Shown here in pieces: positions 8,978 to 15,770 of a stretch of 64,000 bases of DNA. Positions within the stretch are counted from its first letter, which is position 1. Each line of letters starts with the position of its first letter. Source of the DNA: Streptomyces odontomachi (lineage in GTDB: Bacteria > Actinomycetota > Actinomycetes > Streptomycetales > Streptomycetaceae); the NCBI RefSeq assembly GCF_024435355.1, contig NZ_JAMJWG010000022.1, positions 1 to 64,000 of the forward strand, read 5' to 3'. A program made the position numbers and the translations under genes. The notes beneath the pieces are model-generated. The model was not told the DNA's origin, ran no database searches, and saw only the letters and a list, made by a program, of their open reading frames with translations.

Positions 8978-9048
8978 GCCGCGGACTGTATCTGATCATC
9001 TGCACGACGTCTTCCGCGGCACCCGGGGCTGCTGATACAGCAGGGAGC

Positions 9049-9942
9049 ATGACAAGATCCATGCTTTTCGCTCCGTCCCGGCGCAGCCGCCCGGGCGCCT
9101 CGGAACCGGTGCGCAGGGCGCCTGCACGGCGTGGCTCGGCGCTGCGCAGGATCACCGTCGCCCTGACGGCCCTGTTCGCCCTCGGCAGCGCGGTGGCGCC
9201 TGCGCAGGCCCGCCCCGAGCCCAAGGCGCCGCGGGAGTTCGTGGCGCTCAGCGACGTCGATCCGACCATCCTCCAGGAGATCCGCTACATCACGCCGCAC
9301 AACTTCACGGGCGTCCCCGTGGACGGCTATCGCCAGCCGATGTGCATCCTGACCAGGGCCGCGGCCACGGCGCTGCACAAGGCCCAGCAGAAGCTGCTGC
9401 GCCAGGGCTACTCCCTGAAGGTGTACGACTGCTACCGGCCGCAGCGTGCCGTGGACTGGTTCGTGGCATGGGCGAAGGACCTCGACGACCAGCGCATGAA
9501 GGCGGAGTTCTATCCGCATGTCGACAAGACGAGGCTGTTCGAGGACGGCTACATCGCGGAGAAGTCCGGCCACAGCCGCGGCTCCACCATGGATCTGACG
9601 CTGGTACGGCTGCCGGCCCTGCCCACTCGCCCCTACGTGCCAGGGGAGCCGCTCGCACCCTGTTACGGCCCCAAGGACCAGCGTTTCCCGGACAACTCGA
9701 TCGACATGGGAACCGGCTTCGACTGCTTCGACACCCTGGCGCACACCGACGACCCTCGGATCGTCGGCACCCAGCGGGCCAACCGCGACCTGCTGCGCGA
9801 CGCGCTGTCCGCGCAGGGGTTCGTGAACCTGCCGGAGGAGTGGTGGCACTACACGTACCAGCCGGAGGTGTTCCCGGACACGTACTTCGACTTCCCGATC
9901 TCTCGGCGGTCGCTGACGCCCGGTGACCACGGCGGGCGCTGA
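9049..9942 (+). CDS. Secreted D-alanyl-D-alanine dipeptidase (VanX-type, peptidase M15D)
   Basis: This predicted exported zinc dipeptidase would cleave D-Ala-D-Ala or similar D-dipeptides. The first 50 residues are Arg-rich followed by a hydrophobic stretch (TVALTALFALGSAVAPAQA), a signal peptide. The zinc site is SGHSRGSTMDLTL (His175, Asp182) and the closing PEEWWHY supplies the catalytic Glu and third ligand (His267). Two cysteines in the middle (MCIL, DCYRP) may form a disulphide outside the cell. The start may be ATG 9049 or ATG 9061; the GGGAG at 9043-9047 is too close to the first and about 13 bases from the second. No VanH, VanA or VanRS genes are near, so this looks like wall recycling or housekeeping rather than a resistance cluster. 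Confidence 0.88.
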   Translation: MTRSMLFAPSRRSRPGASEPVRRAPARRGSALRRITVALTALFALGSAVAPAQARPEPKAPREFVALSDVDPTILQEIRYITPHNFTGVPVDGYRQPMCILTRAAATALHKAQQKLLRQGYSLKVYDCYRPQRAVDWFVAWAKDLDDQRMKAEFYPHVDKTRLFEDGYIAEKSGHSRGSTMDLTLVRLPALPTRPYVPGEPLAPCYGPKDQRFPDNSIDMGTGFDCFDTLAHTDDPRIVGTQRANRDLLRDALSAQGFVNLPEEWWHYTYQPEVFPDTYFDFPISRRSLTPGDHGGR

Positions 9943-10106
9943 TCCTGCGGACGAGGCCCGGGGCGCACGGCGGTCCCGGGCTTTCCCGGGCCGTGCCGGG
10001 CTGTTCCGGGCCGCGCCGGGCCGTCCTGGCACCGCCGTGGATCCCCAGCGCGTGATCCAGCGCACCCAGGGCTGTACAGAGCCGCGGAACGCACTACCGT
10101 GCGCCC
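9943..10106. other. Intergenic stretch with CCGGGC repeats
   Basis: Between 9970 and 10030 there is a run of alternating CCGGGC and GCCCGG blocks capable of several stem-loops. It may serve as a terminator for the dipeptidase gene. No gene is seen. Confidence 0.35.
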
Positions 10107-10451
10107 ATGGCGCGTACTTTCGATTCTTACGAAGAGTTCTGGCCCTACTACGTGGCGATGCACTCCCAGTCCGCCACTCGATGGGTGCACCTGGTGGGCA
10201 CGCTCACGGGGCTGGCCGTGAGCGCCTACGGGCTGGCGCGCGGGCGAAAGCGCTATGCGGCGGCGCTGCCGCTGATCGGCTACGGCACCGCATGGCCCGC
10301 GCACTTCCTCATCGAGAGGAACAACCCCGCGACCTTCGGGCACCCCGCGTGGTCGCTGCGCGGTGACGCCGAGATGATCCGCATGATGCTGGCGGGCCGC
10401 GACCACGAACTCGGTGAGATCGCGGCCAAGTGGCTCGCCGAGAACGGCTGA
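10107..10451 (+). CDS. DUF962/Mpo1-like membrane protein
   Basis: The 114-residue product has the features of the DUF962 family, whose yeast member Mpo1 is an iron-dependent dioxygenase of 2-hydroxy fatty acids. It has conserved His and Asn blocks: HLVGT after the first helix, then WPAHFLIERNNPATFGHPAW. Two hydrophobic segments (about residues 28-45 and 50-68) suggest a small membrane protein. Bacterial function is not established. The CDS start lies close to the likely promoter region, so the mRNA leader is short. It is convergent with the conservon. Confidence 0.85.
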   Translation: MARTFDSYEEFWPYYVAMHSQSATRWVHLVGTLTGLAVSAYGLARGRKRYAAALPLIGYGTAWPAHFLIERNNPATFGHPAWSLRGDAEMIRMMLAGRDHELGEIAAKWLAENG

Positions 10452-10548
10452 CTGCGCGCCGTAGGAAGTACCGGACACGGCCACCCGGTGCCGCACCGCG
10501 ACGGCGCGGATGGCCGAATCCTCCCCCTGCGGTCAGGCCGGACCGCGG

Positions 10549-11163
10549 TCAGCTGAGAGTCGACGCCGCCGGCTCTCTCGACGTGGCCGAGATCAGCATG
10601 GCGTGCTCGACCACCTCGATGAGGATGTTCTTGACGGAGTCCCGCTCGCGCGCGTCGCAGAGCACCACCGGAACCTGCCCGTCGAGGTCGAGCGCGTCCC
10701 GCACCGCATCGGCGGGGTAACGCGCGGCGCCTTCGAAGCAGTTGACCCCGACGATGAACGGTATCGAGCGGCGCTCGAAGTAGTCGACGGCGGCGAAACA
10801 GTCCTCCAGACGGCGTGTGTCGGCGAGGACGACGGCTCCCAGGGCACCGGTGGCCAGCTCGTCCCACAGGAACCAGAAGCGGTCCTGGCCGGGTGTACCG
10901 AAGAGGTAGAGCACCAGGTCCTCGCGGAGCGTGATCCGCCCGAAGTCCATGGCCACGGTGGTGGTGGTCTTGCGCTCCACCCCGCTGAGGTCGTCCACCG
11001 GCCGCCCGGCCTCGCTGAGCATCTCTTCCGTGCGCAGCGGCTTGATCTCGCTGACCGCGCCGACGAGCGTGGTCTTGCCCACGCCGAAGCCACCGGCCAC
11101 CAGGATCTTGAGCGTGACGGGTGCGACCGGAGGTTCTCCCCGGTCAGATCTCCCGAAGATCAT
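10549..11163 (-). CDS. cvnD: Conservon GTP-binding protein CvnD
   Basis: This is the small Ras-like switch protein of a conservon, the actinobacterial four-gene module thought to form a membrane-bound signalling complex resembling eukaryotic G-protein systems. The 204-residue product has a P-loop GGFGVGKTTL (residues 24-33), a switch segment VERKTTTTVAMDFG, and the family hallmark FGTPGQDRFWFLWDEL. The usual NKxD base-specificity motif is replaced by VNCFEG, as is common in this family. The ATG at 11163 lies 20 bp inside the 3' end of the oxoprolinase gene, so it depends on translation of that gene, not directly of cvnC. Confidence 0.92.
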   Translation of the reverse strand: MIFGRSDRGEPPVAPVTLKILVAGGFGVGKTTLVGAVSEIKPLRTEEMLSEAGRPVDDLSGVERKTTTTVAMDFGRITLREDLVLYLFGTPGQDRFWFLWDELATGALGAVVLADTRRLEDCFAAVDYFERRSIPFIVGVNCFEGAARYPADAVRDALDLDGQVPVVLCDARERDSVKNILIEVVEHAMLISATSREPAASTLS

Positions 11164-14100
11164 CCGTGTCTTCTCCTGCCTCGCTGTGATCGGACGCCGG
11201 TGGACCGTATCCGCCGCCGCCTGGGGTTTCAATGGCGAGAACGTCTCCGGGACGCACCTCTACCGAGTCGCTACCGTTCAGTTGGACGATTGTGCCGTCA
11301 ACGCGCTCCACCCGGTTGGCGCCGAGCGCGCCCGCAGCGCCGCCGGCCATGCCGTACGGCGCCACTCTGCGGTGCTGGGACAGCGTCGAGACGGTCATCG
11401 CCTCCCGGAAGCGGATACGGCGCAGCGCGCCGTCCCCGCCCCGCCAGCGGCCCCGCCCGCCGCTGCCGTCGCGCACCGCGAACTCCTCCAGGAGCACCGG
11501 CAGTCGCCACTCCAGCACTTCGGGGTCGGTCAGCCGTGAGTTGGTCATGTGGGTCTGGACGACGGGCGCGCCGTGGAAACCGTCGCCGGCGCCGGAGCCG
11601 GACGCCACCGTCTCGTAGTACTGGTGGCGGTCGTTGCCGAAGGTGACGTTGTTCATGGTGCCCGAGCCCTCGGCCTGCACCCCGAGGGCCTGGTAGAGGG
11701 CGCCGGTGATGGCTTGTGAGGTCTCCACGTTGCCCGCCACGACGGCGGCCGGAGGCTCGGGCGCGAGCATCGAGCCGGGTGGCACGATCACCCGCAGGGG
11801 GCGCAGGCAGCCGTCGTTGAGCGGGATGTCGTCGGCGACCAGGGTGCGGAAGACGTACAGCACGGCGGCGTTGACGACGGAGAACGGGGCGTTGAAGTTG
11901 GTCGCCAGCTGCGGTGCGGTGCCGCTGAAGTCGATGGTGGCGGAGCGCTCCGTGCGGTGCACGGTGATCTTCACGCGGATCATGGCGCCGGAGTCGGTCT
12001 CGTAGCAGCACGAGCCGTCCTCCAGGGCGTCGATGACGCGTCGCACGGCGTCCTCGGCGTTGTCCTGGACGTGCTTCATGTAGGCCTGTACGACGTCCAG
12101 GCCGAAGCCGGCGATCATGCGGCCGACCTCGTCGACGCCCTTCTGGTTGGCGGCGATCTGGGCGCGCAGGTCGGCGAGGTTGGTGTCCGGGTTGCGGGAC
12201 GGGTACGGGGCTTCGGTGAGCAGTCGCCGGGTCTCCGCCTCGCGGAAGCGGCCCCCGTCCACGAGCAGCCAGTTGTCGAAGAGGATGCCTTCCTCGTCGA
12301 TGGTGCGGCTGTTCGCCGGCATGGAACCGGGCGCGATACCGCCGATCTCGGCGTGGTGGCCGCGCGAGGCCACGTAGAAGAGGATCCGCGGTTCCGCCGG
12401 CTCCCCCTGCGCCTCCGCCCGTGCCTGCGAGTCCCGCCCGGGTTCCCCGGTGTCGAAGACCGGGGTGATGACGGTGACGTCGGGCAGGTGGGTGCCGCCG
12501 TGGTACGGGTCGTTGACGGCGTAGGTGTCGCCGGGGCGCATGCCCGACCCGCGGCGCCGGATGACCTCCTTGACGGCGGTGCCCATGGAGCCCAGGTGGA
12601 CGGGGATGTGCGGGGCGTTCGCGACCAGGTTGCCGTCCGGGTCGAACAGCGCGCAGGAGAAGTCGAGGCGCTCCTTGATGTTCACGGACTGGGATGTCGA
12701 CTCCAGTCGGGCGCCCATCTGTTCGGCGATGGACATGAACAGGTTGTTGAAGACCTCGAGGAGGACGGGGTCGGCCTCGGTGCCGGCGTCGAAGCCCTGC
12801 TGCGCCGCCACGCGTGCCATGACCAGGTGGCCGCCGGCGTTCACCGCGGCCCGCCAACCGTCGTCCACGATCGTCGTGGAGCCGGACTCGGCGATGACGG
12901 CCGGGCCGGTGACCGTCTCGTCCACCGACAGCGCGGCGCGCTGGTACAGCGGGACGTCCTGCCAGGTGTCACCCGTGTAGAGGCTGACGGTGGGGGCGTG
13001 CCCCGCGCCGTTCCCGGCCTCGGCTTCGGCCCCGGCCTCGGAGGAGGTGGTGTGGGGGGCGAGGGCGGACAGGTCGGGGAGTTCGGACAGGCCGGTGGCC
13101 TCCACGGAGAGTGCCTCGACGACGATCGGCCGGTCCAGCGTGAAGGAGTAGGTGGCGCGGTGGCGGTCCTCGAAGGCGCGGACCATGGCGTCCGGCGTGT
13201 CGAGTTCCACGGTGAGCGCGGTGTCGGTGCCGTCGTAGCGCAGCTGGGCGCGGCGGGTGATCCGGATGCGGTCGGCGGGCACGTCCTCGGCGCGCAGCTC
13301 GGCGCCGGCTGCTGCTTCCAGGTCGTCGGCGGTCCTGAGCACTCCCGGCATGGCTCCGGGCGCCAGCCGGGTCTCCACGGACTGCTCGCGCATGGCGGTG
13401 GTGTCCGCGAGCCCGATGCCCAGGGCCGACAGCACCCCGGCCATGGGCGGCACGAGCACGGTGCGGATGCCGAGCGCGTCGGCGACCTTGCAGGCGTGCT
13501 GGCCGCCCGCGCCGCCGAACGTCGTCAGCGCGTAGCGCGTGACGTCATGGCCCTTCTGGACCGAGATCCGTTTGACCGCGTTGGCGATGTTGGCCACGGC
13601 GATGCGCAGGAAGCCCTCGGCGACCTGCTCGGGGGTGCGGTCGTCTCCGGTCTGCTCGCGGATCTCGCGGGCCAGCGCCGTGAACCGGTCGCGCACCAGC
13701 GCGTCGTCGAGCGGCTGGTCGCCGCCGGGGCCGAAGACCCGGGGGAAGTGCGCCGGCTGGATACGGCCGAGCGCCAGGTTGGCGTCGGTGACGGTGAGGG
13801 GGCCGCCTGCCCGGTAGCAGGCGGGTCCCGGATCGGCGCCCGCCGAGTCGGGACCGACCCGGTACCGGCTGCCGTCGAAGTGCAGGATGGAGCCGCCGCC
13901 CGCGGCGACGGTGTGGATGTCCAGCATCGGGGCGCGCAGCCGCACCCCGGCGATCCGGGTGGTGAAGACCCGCTCGTACGAGCCCGCGAAGTGGGAGACA
14001 TCGGTGGACGTGCCGCCCATGTCGAAGCCGATGACCCGGTCGAATCCGGCCAGCTGCGACATCCGGGCCATGCCGACGATGCCGCCGGCCGGCCCGGAGA

Positions 14101-14893
14101 GGATGGCGTCCTTGCCGCGGAAGTGTCCTGCCTCCGTCAGCCCGCCGTTGGACTGCATGAACATCAGCCGCACGCCGTGCAGCGCGTCGGCGACCTGCCG
14201 CACGTAGCGGCGCAACACCGGTGAGAGATAGGCGTCGATGACCGCCGTGTCGCCTCGGGGCACCAGTTTCATCAGCGGGCTGACCTCGCTGGAGAGCGAG
14301 ATCTGGGAGAAGCCGATGCGTTCGGCGAGCGCCCCGACGGCACGCTCGTGGTCCGGGTGCAGATGGCTGTGCATCAGAACGACGGCGACCGCCCGGATCC
14401 CGTCGTCGTACACGCGCCGCAGGTCGGTCTCGAGCCGGTCCAGGTCGGGGGCGCGCAGCACGGAGCCGTCTGCGGCGAGGCGCTCGTCGGCCTCGATGAC
14501 CCGCTCGTAGAGGAGTTCGGGCAGGGCGATCTCGCGCGCGAAGATCGCGGGGCGGCTCTGGTCGGCGATGCGCAGCGCGTCGCGGAAGCCTCGAGTGACG
14601 ACGAGCGCGGTGCGCTCCCCCTTGCGTTCCAGCAGGGCGTTGGTGGCGACCGTGGTGCCCATCCGGACGACCTCGATGCGCGCGTCGCCGGCCTCGTCCG
14701 TGGCGGGCGGTACAGCCTCGTTGCCCGGTTCGGCGGAGTCGAGCAGGGCGCGGATACCGGCGACCGCGGCGTCCGGGTAGCGGGCCGGGTTGTCGGAGAG
14801 CAGCTTGTGGGTGAGCAGGCGACCGTCGGGACGGCGCGCGACGATGTCGGTGAACGTACCGCCCCGGTCGACCCAGAACTGCCAGCCTGTCAC
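11144..14893 (-). CDS. 5-oxoprolinase/hydantoinase, HyuA-HyuB fusion, embedded in the conservon
   Basis: This predicted cytoplasmic ATP-dependent enzyme would open 5-oxoproline or a hydantoin ring. The 1249 residues cover the whole fused architecture: hydantoinase A N-terminal domain (WVDRGGTFTDIVARRPDG), hydantoinase A core (about 200-500, VIGFDMGGTSTDVS) with GGAGGQHACKVADALG, then hydantoinase B from about 700 to the end (ANAPHIPVHLGSMG, NDPYHGGTHLPDV, ending ETPGGGGYGPP). It starts with GTG behind GGGAGA, 25 bp after cvnC, and its stop lies 20 bp inside cvnD. No other hydantoin-pathway gene adjoins. The order places it in the same transcript as the conservon, which is unusual. Substrate (5-oxo-L-proline, N-methylhydantoin or other) is undetermined. 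Confidence 0.93.
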   Translation of the reverse strand: MTGWQFWVDRGGTFTDIVARRPDGRLLTHKLLSDNPARYPDAAVAGIRALLDSAEPGNEAVPPATDEAGDARIEVVRMGTTVATNALLERKGERTALVVTRGFRDALRIADQSRPAIFAREIALPELLYERVIEADERLAADGSVLRAPDLDRLETDLRRVYDDGIRAVAVVLMHSHLHPDHERAVGALAERIGFSQISLSSEVSPLMKLVPRGDTAVIDAYLSPVLRRYVRQVADALHGVRLMFMQSNGGLTEAGHFRGKDAILSGPAGGIVGMARMSQLAGFDRVIGFDMGGTSTDVSHFAGSYERVFTTRIAGVRLRAPMLDIHTVAAGGGSILHFDGSRYRVGPDSAGADPGPACYRAGGPLTVTDANLALGRIQPAHFPRVFGPGGDQPLDDALVRDRFTALAREIREQTGDDRTPEQVAEGFLRIAVANIANAVKRISVQKGHDVTRYALTTFGGAGGQHACKVADALGIRTVLVPPMAGVLSALGIGLADTTAMREQSVETRLAPGAMPGVLRTADDLEAAAGAELRAEDVPADRIRITRRAQLRYDGTDTALTVELDTPDAMVRAFEDRHRATYSFTLDRPIVVEALSVEATGLSELPDLSALAPHTTSSEAGAEAEAGNGAGHAPTVSLYTGDTWQDVPLYQRAALSVDETVTGPAVIAESGSTTIVDDGWRAAVNAGGHLVMARVAAQQGFDAGTEADPVLLEVFNNLFMSIAEQMGARLESTSQSVNIKERLDFSCALFDPDGNLVANAPHIPVHLGSMGTAVKEVIRRRGSGMRPGDTYAVNDPYHGGTHLPDVTVITPVFDTGEPGRDSQARAEAQGEPAEPRILFYVASRGHHAEIGGIAPGSMPANSRTIDEEGILFDNWLLVDGGRFREAETRRLLTEAPYPSRNPDTNLADLRAQIAANQKGVDEVGRMIAGFGLDVVQAYMKHVQDNAEDAVRRVIDALEDGSCCYETDSGAMIRVKITVHRTERSATIDFSGTAPQLATNFNAPFSVVNAAVLYVFRTLVADDIPLNDGCLRPLRVIVPPGSMLAPEPPAAVVAGNVETSQAITGALYQALGVQAEGSGTMNNVTFGNDRHQYYETVASGSGAGDGFHGAPVVQTHMTNSRLTDPEVLEWRLPVLLEEFAVRDGSGGRGRWRGGDGALRRIRFREAMTVSTLSQHRRVAPYGMAGGAAGALGANRVERVDGTIVQLNGSDSVEVRPGDVLAIETPGGGGYGPPASDHSEAGEDTDDLREI

Positions 14894-14918
14894 TTTTCTC
14901 TCCCGGCGTGCGCGCTGC

Positions 14919-15320
14919 TCAGAGCGCTCGAAGGCCGTTGATCACGTCGCGCAGAATACTCTCGTCCGGCAGCTGAGCGGGCGGCACCGGCCGTGTCACG
15001 TGCACCAGCTCCGCCTCGACAAGGTCGCCTATGAGGACGCGCACCACGCCGATCGGCAATTTGAGATCGGCGGACAGCTCGGCCACGGACTGCGGGTTCC
15101 GACGGCACATCCCGACGATGTGCAGATGCTCCGGGGAGAGTGTCTGCTCCTCCTCCAGCTCCGCGTCGTCCACATCGGGTTCGGTCCGCACCAGCGCGAT
15201 GAGATCGAGCCTGTGCTGCCCCGTACTGCTGGTGCGGCCCCGTGTCATGGCATACGGACGCACCACGGGTCCGGCATCGTCGTCGAACCAGTGCGGCGTT
15301 TCCCGACCGTCTGCGCTCAT
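14919..15320 (-). CDS. cvnC: Conservon DUF742 protein CvnC
   Basis: The 133-residue DUF742 protein is the third conservon component. It has a short N-terminal leader (MSADGRETPHWFDDD), a VVRPYAMTRGRT motif typical of the family, then a winged-helix-like C-terminal part (QSVAELSADLKLPIGVVRVLIGDL). It is thought to sit in the complex of sensor kinase, roadblock protein and GTPase. It follows cvnB after 9 bp. The next gene in the operon is the oxoprolinase rather than cvnD. Confidence 0.93.
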   Translation of the reverse strand: MSADGRETPHWFDDDAGPVVRPYAMTRGRTSSTGQHRLDLIALVRTEPDVDDAELEEEQTLSPEHLHIVGMCRRNPQSVAELSADLKLPIGVVRVLIGDLVEAELVHVTRPVPPAQLPDESILRDVINGLRAL

Positions 15321-15329
15321 GCCATCCCA

Positions 15330-15770
15330 CTACCCGCCGGCGGGCAGATCGGTACGTGGCGTGGCCGCCAGATGTGTGCCGACCCGCTTGACGAGAAGGG
15401 TCATCTCGTAGGCCACCTGGCCGACGTCGGCGTCGGCGTCGGCCAGCACGGCGAGGCAGCTGCCGTCACCGGCGGCCGTGACGAAGAGGAAGGCGTCGTC
15501 GAGTTCCACCACGGTCTGGCGGACGGTGCCCGCGTCGAAGTGGCGGCCGACGCCCTTGGCGAGACTGTGGAACCCGGAGGCGACGGCTGCCAGATGCTCG
15601 CTGTCCTCCCGGGTCAGCTCCTCGGAGACGCCGGTGGGCAGGCCGTCGCCGGAGAGCACGAGTGCCTTGCGGATGCTGGCGACGCGGCGGACCAGATCGT
15701 CGAGGAGCCAGTTCAGCTCTCCGACGGCCGCGGGTGTCTCGGTATGGCCGGTGGCCTTCGGTGCGGTCAT
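15330..15770 (-). CDS. cvnB: Conservon roadblock/LC7 protein CvnB
   Basis: This 146-residue roadblock/LC7-domain protein is the second conservon component. In this family such proteins act as GTPase-activating or scaffolding partners of MglA/CvnD-type GTPases. The segment ELNWLLDDLVRRVASIRKALVLSGDGLPTG is the usual domain start, followed by alternating beta and alpha segments through DDAFLFVTAAGDGSCLAVLAD. Its ATG overlaps the cvnA stop by four bases (ATGA), showing translational coupling. Confidence 0.94.
   Translation of the reverse strand: MTAPKATGHTETPAAVGELNWLLDDLVRRVASIRKALVLSGDGLPTGVSEELTREDSEHLAAVASGFHSLAKGVGRHFDAGTVRQTVVELDDAFLFVTAAGDGSCLAVLADADADVGQVAYEMTLLVKRVGTHLAATPRTDLPAGG

Noticed and set aside
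9049..9942. Vancomycin-resistance cluster
   Set aside because: Only a VanX-type dipeptidase is present; VanH, VanA ligase and VanRS genes are missing around it.
12857..14893. Possible frameshift splitting the oxoprolinase into HyuA and HyuB
   Set aside because: The single frame continues through both domains with conserved motifs; fused forms are normal in the family.
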